Assembly: GCF_016918545.1 (NCBI RefSeq)
Contig: NZ_JAFFQC010000020.1
Location: 1-64,000, forward strand
Length of the DNA stretch: 64,000 nucleotides
DNA from: Desulfobulbus alkaliphilus
GTDB taxonomy: Bacteria; Desulfobacterota; Desulfobulbia; Desulfobulbales; Desulfobulbaceae
Reading direction: 5' to 3'
Position numbers and translations under genes: made by a program. The notes beneath the pieces were generated by a model that worked only from the letters and a program-made list of their open reading frames with translations, was not told the origin of the DNA and did not search any database. Below are positions 34,225 through 43,117 of this stretch, piece after piece; within the stretch, counting starts at the first letter, position 1, and every line of letters begins with the position of its first letter.

Positions 34225-35649
34225 TCAGGTTCGGATCATCTCAGCGATCTGAAAGGCCATTTCCAGTGACTGTTCCGCATTCAACCTCGGGTCGCAGGTC
34301 GTCAGGTAGCGAAGTCCGAGCTGGGCGTCGGAAAGCTCCCGGGCACCACCAATACATTCGGTGACATCGTCACCGGTCAACTCGAAGTGCACGCCGCCGG
34401 GTATCGTGCCGGCCACCCAGTTCAATTCGAAAAAACACCGCAGTTCGGAGAGAATGTTTTCAAAATCCCTGGTCTTGTGGCCGGATCCGGCACTGTAGGT
34501 GTTGGCGTGCATGGGGTCACAGGTCCACAGAACATGAAAACCGGAATTTTTTACCGCTCGTAACAGCGGCGGCAGAAGCTTGTCGATAGCTTTGGCACCG
34601 AAGCGGGTGATCAAAGTGATTCGACCGGGTTCGTTTTCCGGATTCAACCGTTCGATGATAGCCAGGATATCATCTAGCTGGTAATTTGGTCCCACTTTTA
34701 TGCCCAGAGGGTTGCGCACTCCACGCAGAAACTCGATATGGGCTCCGTCCAGTTGCCTGGTCCGGTCACCAATCCACAGCATGTGCGCGGAACAATCGTA
34801 CCATCCTCCGGTAATAGAATCCTCGCGGGTCAGTGCCTCCTCGTACCCAAGGAACAGCGCTTCGTGCGAGGTGAAGAACTGGGCCTCCTTCATCTGGGGA
34901 ATGTCGGTGGAAATGCCAATGGTTTCCATGAATTTGAGCGCATAACTGATCTGTTTGGCCATTCGCTCGTAGGAGCGACCCATGGGTGATTGTTTGACAA
35001 ATTCCTGGTTCCAGGCCTGGACCCGATGCAGGGAACTGAAACCACCGCGGGTGAAGGCGCGCAGTAGATTCATAGTCGCCGCGGACATGTGATAGCCTTT
35101 GAGCAGGCGCTCCGGATCGGGAATACGCGCTGCCAGTATCGGTTCGGCGGCGTTGGCCATATCACCGCGATAGCTGGGAATTTCAATGCCGTTGACTTTT
35201 TCGGTATCACTGGAACGAGGCTTGGCATACTGGCCGGCGATGCGCCCCACCTTGACCACCGGTTTATTACCGGCATAGGTGAGAATAACAGCCATCTGCA
35301 ACAGCACTTTGAGGGTCTCACGGATATTGGGGGCTGTACAACGGGAGAACTCTTCGGAACAGTCCCCTCCCTGGAGGAGGAATGCTTCTCCTTTGACCGC
35401 TTTGGCAAGCATGGTTTTCAGATCCCTGATTTCACCGGCAAAAACCAGTGGCGGCAGCAGGGAAAGGGTGCGGATTATTTCATCATAACGCTCCTTGTCC
35501 GGCCATTTTGGCTGCTGCTTGGCCGGGTGCTGCTGCCAGCTGGATTTGCTCCAGGTAAGGCTTGGCTCCACACTTGTCTTCTGAGGTGGTGTTTCACTTT
35601 TTGCCCGCAGTTTAAGGCCACAGCCCGGGGCGGTCGTTCCATCGTTCAT
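34225..35649 (-). CDS. 3-deoxy-7-phosphoheptulonate synthase, class II
   Basis: First step of the shikimate pathway (PEP plus erythrose-4-phosphate). The 474-residue length and motifs are those of the plant/actinobacterial class II (AroA-II) enzymes: FAGEIRDLKTMLAKAVKGEA, FLLQGGDCSEEF near 93-104, VKVGRIAGQYAKPRSSD near 136-152, YRGDMANA, VGPNYQLDD, and a late CDPMHANTYSAGSGHKTRDF. The stop codon TGA lies within a CCTGAATCC sequence identical to the repeat-element end, so the last residues may have been altered by an insertion. Overlaps the upstream gene by four bases. Confidence 0.95.
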   Translation of the reverse strand: MNDGTTAPGCGLKLRAKSETPPQKTSVEPSLTWSKSSWQQHPAKQQPKWPDKERYDEIIRTLSLLPPLVFAGEIRDLKTMLAKAVKGEAFLLQGGDCSEEFSRCTAPNIRETLKVLLQMAVILTYAGNKPVVKVGRIAGQYAKPRSSDTEKVNGIEIPSYRGDMANAAEPILAARIPDPERLLKGYHMSAATMNLLRAFTRGGFSSLHRVQAWNQEFVKQSPMGRSYERMAKQISYALKFMETIGISTDIPQMKEAQFFTSHEALFLGYEEALTREDSITGGWYDCSAHMLWIGDRTRQLDGAHIEFLRGVRNPLGIKVGPNYQLDDILAIIERLNPENEPGRITLITRFGAKAIDKLLPPLLRAVKNSGFHVLWTCDPMHANTYSAGSGHKTRDFENILSELRCFFELNWVAGTIPGGVHFELTGDDVTECIGGARELSDAQLGLRYLTTCDPRLNAEQSLEMAFQIAEMIRT

Positions 35650-36218
35650 GTTGTTCCTTCCTGCGTACAGTCGCTGCCATGGCAGCAGACTTCCTGGTCA
35701 AAAACATTGAGAATCCGCAGAGCCTTATCACGCCGCTCCGGATCGTTATATGGTTCGAAGGCATATTCCCGGACCATTTTTTCAGCCTGCAGGCGATCCG
35801 GGATACTGGCCATGCCGAAAGCCAGCACTGTTCCTTTGTCTGTTTCAAGCAATTCCGCATCCCGGCCGTTGGTGACGATGGCCAGGGGAATACGGTAGGC
35901 AGGATCGAGGATGCGAGCCGCGGCAACCGCCGCGGTTTCTCTGGTCACCAGAGAGCCTGGTCCGTAGCGAAGAATAAACAGGCGCTGTCCATTGATTCGT
36001 GCCGTCAGCTCAATCAGAGTCCGGGTCTGGTTGTTGTTGAAGCAGGAATCAATGATCAACCGCGGTTCCAGTTCTTCTTTGCTGTATCCGAGTTGTTCCA
36101 CTAAAATCCGGGCAAGGCTTTGCCTGATTCTCTCATCATCGGTATCCGGCAGGATCTCACCGGTGAGATAATCCTGAAGCTCACCGTAGACAAGGTGATG
36201 GCCGGAGGTATCGATCAT
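35646..36218 (-). CDS. HsdR N-terminal-like nuclease-fold domain protein
   Basis: A 190-residue protein resembling the HSDR_N_2 domain seen alone outside restriction systems. Visible blocks are DDERIRQSLARILVEQLGYS near 27-46, then LEPRLIIDSCFNNNQTRTLIELTARI, and RETAAVAAARILDPAYRIPLAIVTNGRDAELLE. A full PD-(D/E)xK set is not obvious: the ExK after the LIxD strand is replaced by ELTAR. Such proteins are common and uncharacterised in Deltaproteobacteria. Coupled by overlap to the DAHP synthase gene; no restriction partners nearby. Confidence 0.75.
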   Translation of the reverse strand: MIDTSGHHLVYGELQDYLTGEILPDTDDERIRQSLARILVEQLGYSKEELEPRLIIDSCFNNNQTRTLIELTARINGQRLFILRYGPGSLVTRETAAVAAARILDPAYRIPLAIVTNGRDAELLETDKGTVLAFGMASIPDRLQAEKMVREYAFEPYNDPERRDKALRILNVFDQEVCCHGSDCTQEGTT

Positions 36219-36401
36219 GGGTCACCCTTGGGAAAGTGCAAAGAATGTCGGGGCAGGCATGAAATATGGTACCTGACCGGTGGTCATCCAGAAACGAGAT
36301 ATTTTTTCTGCATCGAGGCGTGCTGGCGAATGTACCCGCGAGTATATAATGAAGAGTACGAGGCGTACATTTTGCGGTACAACAAAGAGCCAGGGGAGTA
36401 G
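36198..36401 (+). CDS. Small cysteine-containing hypothetical protein
   Basis: A 67-residue frame with a possible zinc or metal site: GKCKECRGRHEIWYLTGGHP, then YFFCIEACWRMYPRVYNEEY. Two paired cysteines (C-x2-C and C-x3-C) and many aromatic residues give it real coding character. The ATG overlaps the divergent upstream gene start by about 20 bases; a TTG near 36225 (before GKCKEC) would avoid that and may be the true start. No family recognised. Confidence 0.45.
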   Translation: MAGGIDHGSPLGKCKECRGRHEIWYLTGGHPETRYFFCIEACWRMYPRVYNEEYEAYILRYNKEPGE

Positions 36402-36605
36402 AGCTGTTTCTGGATGGGCAATAACTGGTATCAGGTCGACCTTGCCAGGCTGATTTTTTCCTCGAAGCCGGCAGATACAGAACAAAAAACAATCACTGGA
36501 AACCAGCTAATCCCATGGCGACATATTTGTCAATCTTCAAATGACGTTGGGCACTGAAACCTGTCCGGGAGCGAGCAGCTGGTGTCCATGGTATGAGAAA
36601 TATAA

Positions 36606-36645
36606 CCTGGATCCGTGAGCGTTGTCCAGCCGTCACGGATTCAGG
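36606..36645. repeat. CCTGAATCCG palindromic element, short form (40 bp)
   Basis: CCTGGATCCGTGAGCG directly joined to TTGTCCAGCCGTCACGGATTCAGG-type sequence. Read on the minus strand it is the left 22 bases plus the right 18 bases of the full element. Forms a nearly perfect hairpin. Confidence 0.92.
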
Positions 36646-36804
36646 AATAAGCTTAGCTCACCAAGCATGGCTGCGGTTTAAAGCAAGAGAAATCCTCGCC
36701 CGGGCTGTTCAATCAGAGTATGTTTATCGTCAACTGTCTCTTTTTTTGGGTGGGTAGATGAAAATATATCCGCGCCAATCCTCTTCAAACCTGTGAGAAG
36801 TGGT

Positions 36805-37737
36805 ATGGAACCTCTGAACGATGACGATCCTGCCGGAGGCCGCTGGCTGAAGGTTACTTTTTTTTGCCCTTCACCGCTGTTGGAGCCAGCCAGTGACCTC
36901 ATGGGCGTGCTCAGTGGTTCGGGGGTGGAGATAAGTCCCGAGGAGGCTGGTGGGGCTTTTCTTTCCGGTTTTTTCCGCCTGGGAGAAAGTCATGACCCTC
37001 GTGCACAACGGGACGTGGCCGAACAAACCCTTGCCGCATGTGTCGATGAGATGACCAGGCTTTTTGCCCTCTATAATTGTTCGCTTGACGAGCCGATGAC
37101 CACTCTGCTGGCTGACCAGGACTGGGCTAGCAGTTGGCAGCAGTATTTTAAACCCTTTGAAATGATCCCTGGTCTGGTGATCAAGCCCTCCTGGGAGGTC
37201 TATCAGCCGGCTCCGGGGGAGCATGTGCTGGAAATGGACCCCGGCATGGCCTTTGGAACCGGACAGCATGCTTCAACCCGGATGGCTTCGGCTCTCATCC
37301 GGCAAAGTCTGCGGGAATGCGCTGTGGATCTGGTACTGGATGTCGGGACCGGCACGGCCATTTTGGCCATGACGGCGGCTCGCTTCGGGGCTGGACGCAT
37401 TCTCGCCACGGACAACGATCCAGATGCGACGACAGTGGCACGGGCTAATATCCTGCGGAATGCATTGGATGATCAAATCGAAGTTGTTGACACACCGTTG
37501 GCGGCGATTGCTGGCGCATACCAGCTGGTCTGCGCCAATATTGTGCACGATGTATTGGTGGAGATGGCCCCTGAACTGACCCGGTTGACTGCTATCGGCG
37601 GTCGGCTGGTCCTGGCTGGCCTTCTTGCCGGTGACCAGGAGCAGCACGTCATCGCTGTGTATCACGCCTTGGGGTGTACGTTGGTGAATCAGCTGTACGA
37701 GGAGGAATGGGTTGCGCTTCTGTTGGCAAAAGCCTGA
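36805..37737 (+). CDS. prmA: Ribosomal protein L11 methyltransferase
   Basis: Trimethylates ribosomal protein L11 with SAM. The 310-residue protein has the N-terminal substrate-binding part and the linker WASSWQQYFKPFEMIPGLVI near 110-130. SAM-binding blocks are EMDPGMAFGTGQHASTRM near 145-160, VLDVGTGTAILAMTAARFGA and ANIVHDVLVEMAPELTRL. The ATG at 36805 was preferred over a GTG four codons earlier. Its stop codon TGA (37735-37737) is part of a repeat element's CCTGAATCC, so the native end may have been replaced. Confidence 0.93.
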   Translation: MEPLNDDDPAGGRWLKVTFFCPSPLLEPASDLMGVLSGSGVEISPEEAGGAFLSGFFRLGESHDPRAQRDVAEQTLAACVDEMTRLFALYNCSLDEPMTTLLADQDWASSWQQYFKPFEMIPGLVIKPSWEVYQPAPGEHVLEMDPGMAFGTGQHASTRMASALIRQSLRECAVDLVLDVGTGTAILAMTAARFGAGRILATDNDPDATTVARANILRNALDDQIEVVDTPLAAIAGAYQLVCANIVHDVLVEMAPELTRLTAIGGRLVLAGLLAGDQEQHVIAVYHALGCTLVNQLYEEEWVALLLAKA

Positions 37738-37765
37738 ATCCGTGAGCGTTCGTTCACGGATCCGG
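37733..37765. repeat. CCTGAATCCG palindromic element, short form (33 bp)
   Basis: CCTGAATCCGTGAGCGT followed by the inverted TCGTTCACGGATCCGGG. Its third to fifth bases form the stop codon of prmA. The hairpin could end the prmA transcript and, from the other side, that of the outer-membrane protein gene. Confidence 0.9.
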
Positions 37766-37781
37766 GGATACAATAACGTGA

Positions 37782-38402
37782 TTATTTATTTGTTATGATT
37801 TCGTTTATATAAGTGGTCGTGTCCGGGCTGAACGAGCCCAGGGTTTTGACGCCGAAAAAGATCTCCGGCAGGTACATGTAGCGGAGACCGACCTCAGAAT
37901 AGGGAAACATGAGTTTGCCGACCACAAACAGATCGTGGGTAAAGCTGTATCCGGCTCCCAGGGCTCCCTGGACATCGTTGGTTCCATAGAAGCCAAGGAG
38001 TTCGACTGTTCCGTTCCAGTTGTTGAAGATTTCGAAAAACAGGTTGGCCTCCAGGCCGATAACCCTGTTACCTTCATCTTTCTTTACGGTCTCCCGGGTA
38101 ACGACCTGCCGGGTGAGACGACCGTCAGTTTCGGGTTGGTTGTCAATAAAGCGATTGATAATGATCGTGTCGTCATCAATATCCGCATATTGCCCGGTCA
38201 GGCCGAGCCGGATGCCGGATTGATTAAAGGCGACACCGGAACCGGAGATGCTGAACGGGACCTGCAACACGGCCCCGACCCTGAACTCGTTACCAGCAGC
38301 GACCGGTCGCACTGCAAGAAGACAGAAAAGGACGGCAAGGGCACCGAGGGCACCAAGGTGATATGGTGCGGACAGGGAGTGCGACCTCTTGGTTGTTTTC
38401 AT
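37782..38402 (-). CDS. Predicted outer-membrane beta-barrel protein
   Basis: A 206-residue exported protein: signal peptide about 1-36 ending AVRPVAA, then alternating aromatic/polar strands (NEFRVGAVLQVPFSI, IRLGLTGQYADID, GLEANLFFEIFNNWNGTVEL, LFVVGKLMFPYSEVGLRYMY). This pattern and the GYSFTHDLFVVG strand suggest a small barrel of eight to ten strands. No family recognised. It stands alone, with its own promoter in the divergent region shared with cobO. Confidence 0.7.
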   Translation of the reverse strand: MKTTKRSHSLSAPYHLGALGALAVLFCLLAVRPVAAGNEFRVGAVLQVPFSISGSGVAFNQSGIRLGLTGQYADIDDDTIIINRFIDNQPETDGRLTRQVVTRETVKKDEGNRVIGLEANLFFEIFNNWNGTVELLGFYGTNDVQGALGAGYSFTHDLFVVGKLMFPYSEVGLRYMYLPEIFFGVKTLGSFSPDTTTYINEIITNK

Positions 38403-38722
38403 GATGTTCCTCCATGCAAAAAAAGTATGATTTGACTGAATAGCTAAACTTTTTTTTGTTTTTTTTCAATGTTATATTGGCAGATTGCCAAGTCGGAAGC
38501 TCGATGATCATCGATTTGTCAGCCAATCCCGGTTGAAGGATTTTCCTCGGTGAGGTTCAATAGATCAATCTGCTGCTTTTCTCCCTCGGGTTCTGAGAAC
38601 GAAAAGCTGTTGACTGTTCTCCGTTGATTCTCTAATACTCTTCTGCATTACCCTGCACCCTTGCTATCAGGTGCCAGCCCCGTGATCGGCTGCGATACGG
38701 GTATTTTTCGGAGGGTCTGCTT
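38403..38722. other. Divergent intergenic region upstream of cobO
   Basis: 320 bases with A+T-rich DNA near 38440-38480 and a palindrome CGATGATCATCG near 38502-38513. I looked for a cobalamin riboswitch upstream of cobO and found no B12 box. Confidence 0.4.
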
Positions 38723-39238
38723 ATGCGCGGTTTGGTGCAGGTATATACCGGTGACGGCAAAGGAAAAACCACAGCAGCTTTGGGATTGGCCATACGTGCT
38801 GCCGGTGCGGGTCTCCGGGTTTATCTCGGCCAGTTCATCAAGAATGCCGAGTACAGTGAACTTAAGATTCTCCAGCGCCTTGCCGATGTCATCACTGTCG
38901 AACAGTTTGGCCGGGGGTGTTTCCTGCTGGTTGAACCGGGCCAGGAGGATGTAGATGCTGCCAGGCAGGGCTTGACAGCGGTCGAGCAGGCTCTGGTCGG
39001 CGGGCGATATGATGTGGTGATTGCCGATGAGATCAATGTGGCGGTGGCACTCAAGCTGCTCGGCGAAGGTGACCTGCTTGCTCTCATCGCCCGGAAGCCT
39101 TCGGAGGTGGAACTGGTCTTTACCGGCAGGGGAGCGCCGCCATCGGTGCTGGAGCGTGCTGACCTGGTGACCGAGATGCGGGCAGTCAAACACTATTATG
39201 ACCGAGGCATCAGTGCCCGTAAAGGCATCGAGGGGTAA
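38723..39238 (+). CDS. cobO: Corrinoid adenosyltransferase (CobO/BtuR family)
   Basis: Adds the 5'-deoxyadenosyl group to Co(I) corrinoid using ATP. The 171-residue protein has the P-loop VQVYTGDGKGKTTAALGLAI at 5-24, YDVVIADEINVAVALKLL near 93-110, the family aspartate block, and VELVFTGRGAPPSVLERADL followed by EMRAVKHYYDRGISARKGIE. First of four linked cobalamin genes, though a repeat element separates it from cobQ. Confidence 0.95.
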   Translation: MRGLVQVYTGDGKGKTTAALGLAIRAAGAGLRVYLGQFIKNAEYSELKILQRLADVITVEQFGRGCFLLVEPGQEDVDAARQGLTAVEQALVGGRYDVVIADEINVAVALKLLGEGDLLALIARKPSEVELVFTGRGAPPSVLERADLVTEMRAVKHYYDRGISARKGIEG

Positions 39239-39239
39239 T

Positions 39240-39356
39240 CCTGAATCCGTGACGGCTGGACGCTTGTTTTCGATATATCTTACTGTGATCATATTATAAT
39301 TGCGGCACAATCCTTAAAGAGAACCTTCACCAGCCGCCCGTCCGCACGGATCCAGG
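39240..39356 (+). repeat. CCTGAATCCG palindromic element, medium form (117 bp)
   Basis: Starts one base after the cobO stop codon. Left module GACGGCTGGACGC, then CGATATATCTTACTGTGATC and an ATTATAATTGC segment, ending CGTCCGCACGGATCCAGG. It lies between two cobalamin genes, so transcripts must read through it or restart. Confidence 0.92.
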
Positions 39357-39509
39357 GTCATGACTCCCGGGCGGCGCTCTTCCCCCTGGCCATCGAGTTG
39401 GCAAGGGATATATGAGCTGGTCAATCAGCCGGGGAGGGCAACCCGAGAGTGCTGGCTAAGGTATACCAACGAGAAGTGGACGAAGAGCAACCTTTGGGCG
39501 GAGGGAAAA

Positions 39510-41021
39510 ATGGCAGAAAAGGCAGCATGTCTGGCCGTGTTGGGGACTGGATCGGATGTGGGAAAAAGTATTGTCACCACGGCCCTGTGCCGGATTTTTG
39601 CCAACCAGGGTATCCGGGTAGCACCCTTCAAAGCTCAGAATATGTCCAATAATTCCGGTGTCACCGCCGAAGGGCTGGAGATGGGTCGGGCGCAGATCGT
39701 GCAGGCAGAGGCGGCCCGCATCGCCCCGCACACCGACATGAATCCGGTCCTGCTCAAGCCGGTCAGCGATGTGGGATCGCAGGTGGTGCTCAACGGCCGC
39801 GCCTGGATGGAGGCCTCCTCACAGTCCTATTACACCCAGAAAGAATATCTGTTCAGCGAAAGTTGCGCCGCCCTGGAGCGTCTCCGCCGCGGTTGTGACC
39901 TGGTCATCATGGAAGGGGCCGGCTCCTGTGCCGAGGTCAATCTGATGGAGCATGATATTGTCAATCTGCGCGCCGCCGCTGCTGCCGATGCTCCGGTTAT
40001 CCTGGTGGCCGACATCGATCGCGGTGGGGTTTTTGCGCAGATCATCGGCACCCTGGCCTGTCTTTCTCTTGAGCAGCAGGATCGGGTGCGGGGCTTTATT
40101 ATCAATCGTTTCCGGGGTGATATCGCCCTGTTCCACAAAGGGATCAGCTGGATCGAACAGCGGACCGGCAAGCCGGTTTTCGGAGTCCTTCCCTGGTACC
40201 GGCATTTCCACATTGAGGCCGAGGATGCAGTGGTGATCGAAAATACCCGGCCTTTTGATCCGTCCACTTCATCCGAACCAGCCATTGCCGTTATCCGCCT
40301 GCCTCATATTTCCAATTTCACCGATTTCGATCCCCTGGCCAAGCTGGAGGGCTGCCGATTGGTCTATCTGCAGTCACCGCAAGACCTTGATCGATTTCGA
40401 GCTGTGATCCTGCCAGGATCAAAAAGTACCAGCAGCGATCTGCAATGGCTTGAGACGAGCGGCTGGCGGAAAAAAATTCTCGACTACAGCGGGGGCGGAG
40501 GACATCTGCTGGGCATCTGCGGTGGCTACCAGATGCTGGGTACCTGGGTCCACGATCCAGACGGCATTGAGGGGGAACCGTGTTCCATCGCCGGCCTGGG
40601 CCTGCTGCCGGTGGAGACCGTGCTCAAGGCGCCCAAAACCACCACGCTCACCGATTTCACCTGGGATGCCATCGCCGGTACAGGGTACGAAATCCATATG
40701 GGACAGACAAGGTTGTCCGCCGGCCGGGTTCTGATGGAGGTCCAGCGTCGGAATGCAGAGGCCTGCGAGGATGTCGATGGCTGCCGCAGTGAGGATGGCC
40801 GGGTCATCGGCACCTACATGCACGGGCTGTTCGATACCCCGGCCATTACCAGTCATTGGTTGGCTGGTCTCGGGCTTGGGGATGTGGTCGTTGATGAACT
40901 CCATGGACCAGCGGCCCGGGATCAAGCCTACGAACTGCTGGCTGAACATGCGGCCCGCCACCTTGATATCAGGGCGATCGCGGCGCTGTTGCCGTCCAGT
41001 CTGCAGAGGATGGAGCGATGA
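39510..41021 (+). CDS. cobQ: Adenosylcobyric acid synthase (glutamine-hydrolysing)
   Basis: Amidates four side chains of the corrin ring. The 503-residue protein has an N-terminal dethiobiotin-synthetase-like ATPase domain (LAVLGTGSDVGKSIVTTALC; FKAQNMSNNSGV) and a C-terminal type I amidotransferase domain with nucleophile cysteine in GHLLGICGGYQMLGTWVHDP and the late histidine in GTYMHGLFDTPAI. The ATG at 39510 follows GGAGGGAAAA; a 50-codon longer frame upstream runs through repeat-flanking DNA and is unlike the family. Overlaps the next gene by four bases. Confidence 0.96.
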   Translation: MAEKAACLAVLGTGSDVGKSIVTTALCRIFANQGIRVAPFKAQNMSNNSGVTAEGLEMGRAQIVQAEAARIAPHTDMNPVLLKPVSDVGSQVVLNGRAWMEASSQSYYTQKEYLFSESCAALERLRRGCDLVIMEGAGSCAEVNLMEHDIVNLRAAAAADAPVILVADIDRGGVFAQIIGTLACLSLEQQDRVRGFIINRFRGDIALFHKGISWIEQRTGKPVFGVLPWYRHFHIEAEDAVVIENTRPFDPSTSSEPAIAVIRLPHISNFTDFDPLAKLEGCRLVYLQSPQDLDRFRAVILPGSKSTSSDLQWLETSGWRKKILDYSGGGGHLLGICGGYQMLGTWVHDPDGIEGEPCSIAGLGLLPVETVLKAPKTTTLTDFTWDAIAGTGYEIHMGQTRLSAGRVLMEVQRRNAEACEDVDGCRSEDGRVIGTYMHGLFDTPAITSHWLAGLGLGDVVVDELHGPAARDQAYELLAEHAARHLDIRAIAALLPSSLQRMER

Positions 41022-42109
41022 TCCAGGGGCATGGCGGCAACATCTTTGCCGTGGCCGAGCAACTGGGCTGCAGGCCGGAAGAGATTGTTGATCTGAGCAG
41101 CAATATCAACCCATTGGGAACCTTGCCCGGGTTGCTCGAGCATCTGCGTGAACACCTGGATCGCATCCGGGTTCTGCCCGAGGCAGACGGTCGTTCGGCA
41201 ATACGGGGCGTTGCCGCCCTCCTGGGGATCGCGGAGGAGCGTATTCTGGCCGGTGGCGGCACCACCCAGTTCATCTATGCAGCCTGTGCCGCGCTCAACT
41301 GCCGGAAGGTCCTGATTGTCGGCCCCACCTATGCTGATTACGCCGATGGCTGCAGAATGCATGGTCTCGAACCCGACTTCTTCCTGGCGACTGCAGCCAC
41401 CGGGTTTGTCCTTGATCCGGAGCGGCTGGAGGCGACCCTTGGGGGCTATGATACGGTCTTTCTCTGCAACCCCAACAATCCCACCGGTCAGTTGATCCCG
41501 CACAACGCTCTGCTCTCCTTGTGCCGCCGGTTTCCAGCGGTGCGCTTCATCATTGACGAATCCTATCTGCCCTTTGTCGCCTCGGAGGAGGGCAAGGGGA
41601 TGGGGCATTGCGGGCTCGACAATGTTCTGGTCCTCTGGTCGGTGTCGAAAATTTTCGGCATGCCCGGGTTGCGGGCCGGGTTTCTGATTGCCAATCCAGT
41701 GCTTCTCGAGGGGTTTCGCCGCTACATGCAACCCTGGTCCGTCAACAGCCTGGCCCAGGAGGCAGTCCGTTTTCTCGGAGCCAATGTTGATGAGGCGACG
41801 GCCTTTATTGCCCGCACCCACGGCTACCTGGCCGGGGAGGGTCGCCTGTTGAGGGATCGGATGCGGTTGGCCAGGCTCACTCTGTATCCGAGCGAGACCT
41901 CCTATTTTCTCATGGCCCTCCCCAAGCCGCTTGAGGCTGAGGTTGTCTGCCAGGCTCTGGCCAGGCAACGCTACCTTATCCGCAACTGCAGCAATTTTCA
42001 TGGCCTCGATACAGGCTATATCCGCATTGCCCTCAAGGATCCATCCACCAATGAAATCGTTGCCGGGTATCTTCTTGACCTGGTCGGCTCCGGCTCTGAC
42101 CGGGCCTGA
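41018..42109 (+). CDS. Class I/II aminotransferase, threonine-phosphate decarboxylase-like (CobD/CobC)
   Basis: A PLP enzyme of 363 residues in the cobalamin cluster. HGGNIFAVAEQLG at 4-16 and DLSSNINPLG at 26-35 are typical of L-threonine-O-3-phosphate decarboxylases, which make aminopropanol phosphate for the nucleotide loop. PLP contacts are FLCNPNNPTGQL near 148-159 and the lysine in LVLWSVSKIFGMPGLRAGF near 210. No N-terminal regulatory domain. Sandwiched between cobQ (overlap) and cbiB (eight-base gap), which supports the role. A histidinol-phosphate aminotransferase-like activity is the alternative. Confidence 0.88.
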   Translation: MIQGHGGNIFAVAEQLGCRPEEIVDLSSNINPLGTLPGLLEHLREHLDRIRVLPEADGRSAIRGVAALLGIAEERILAGGGTTQFIYAACAALNCRKVLIVGPTYADYADGCRMHGLEPDFFLATAATGFVLDPERLEATLGGYDTVFLCNPNNPTGQLIPHNALLSLCRRFPAVRFIIDESYLPFVASEEGKGMGHCGLDNVLVLWSVSKIFGMPGLRAGFLIANPVLLEGFRRYMQPWSVNSLAQEAVRFLGANVDEATAFIARTHGYLAGEGRLLRDRMRLARLTLYPSETSYFLMALPKPLEAEVVCQALARQRYLIRNCSNFHGLDTGYIRIALKDPSTNEIVAGYLLDLVGSGSDRA

Positions 42110-42117
42110 GGTCGGCC

Positions 42118-43080
42118 ATGACCTTGCTCGATCTGCTGCCCTGGCTGGCTCTGCCGACAGCATTTTTTCTTGATGCCTGCTTTGGCGACCCACGGCGCCT
42201 TCCCCATCCTGTTCGCTGGATGGGCCGGGCCATCGAGATTGCCGAGCCATTTTTTCGTCGTCTTTTGGCCCGTGAGTTCCTTGCCGGTCTTGTCTTCGCC
42301 GCTGTGCTCATCCTCGGATGCTGGGGACTTGCCGCCGGTACGGTTTTCATGTCCTATCGGATCCATGGTGCCCTGGGCTTTGCGGTCGAGACGGTACTCC
42401 TCTTTTATTGTTTTTCGGCTCGTTCCCTTGCTCAGGCAGGCCTGGAGATCCATGCCCTGCTGGTCAACGGAAAAGTTGATCAGGCCCGCGCCAAGGTCGC
42501 GATGATTGTCGGCCGGGATGTGGAGCAGTACCAGGCCGATGATATTGGCAGGGCCACGGTGGAAACCGTGGCTGAAAACGCAGTGGACGGTGTTCTCGCC
42601 CCGCTCTTTTTTGCTGTCATCGGTGGCGCACCCCTGGCCATGGCCTACAAGATGGTCAATACCCTGGATTCGATGGTGGGGTACAAGAATCCCCGCTACC
42701 TGTTTTTTGGCAGAGCCGCGGCCAGAATCGATGATGCCGCCAATTTCCTGCCCGCCCGGCTGGCTGTGCCGCTCATCGCTTTGGCCGCCTGGCTGATCGG
42801 CGCCGCAGGTCGATCCGCTCTGGTCACCGCCTGGCATGAAGGCCGGCGGCATGCCAGCCCCAATGCCGGTTATCCGGAAGCGGCTTTTGCCGGAGCACTG
42901 GGGGTGCGATTGAATGGCCCCAATACCTATGGTGGGGTGCTGGTGGAGAAACCGTATATCGGGGTGGGCTTGGCAGCGGTGCGGACATGCCATATCCGCC
43001 AGGCCTGTCGACTGATGTTTGCAACCTCTGTGCTGGGTTGTGCGGTCGGCTGGTTGATGTCCCTGGCTGTTTTTTTATAG
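42118..43080 (+). CDS. cbiB: Adenosylcobinamide-phosphate synthase
   Basis: Joins aminopropanol (phosphate) to adenosylcobyric acid at the inner membrane. The 320-residue multi-helix protein has the family markers DACFGDPRRLPHPVRWMG near 19-36, DIGRATVETVAENAVDGVLA near 142-161, MVNTLDSMVGYKNPRYLFFG and ASPNAGYPEAAFAGALGVRL. Last gene of the cobO-cobQ-aminotransferase-cbiB set. Confidence 0.96.
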   Translation: MTLLDLLPWLALPTAFFLDACFGDPRRLPHPVRWMGRAIEIAEPFFRRLLAREFLAGLVFAAVLILGCWGLAAGTVFMSYRIHGALGFAVETVLLFYCFSARSLAQAGLEIHALLVNGKVDQARAKVAMIVGRDVEQYQADDIGRATVETVAENAVDGVLAPLFFAVIGGAPLAMAYKMVNTLDSMVGYKNPRYLFFGRAAARIDDAANFLPARLAVPLIALAAWLIGAAGRSALVTAWHEGRRHASPNAGYPEAAFAGALGVRLNGPNTYGGVLVEKPYIGVGLAAVRTCHIRQACRLMFATSVLGCAVGWLMSLAVFL

Positions 43081-43117
43081 CTGTTCAGGGCTACCGAGGT
43101 AGGATGCCAGTGCCCGG

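Noticed and set aside
38403-38722. Possible cobalamin riboswitch upstream of cobO
   Set aside because: No B12 box or aptamer blocks were found on either strand.
39360-39509. 50-codon N-terminal extension of cobQ
   Set aside because: Unlike the CobQ family and begins right at a repeat element; the ATG at 39510 has a good ribosome site.
40928-42250. Minus-strand frame of 440 codons
   Set aside because: Antisense to the CobD/CobC-type aminotransferase gene, with no domain and no ribosome site; the sense gene is strongly supported.
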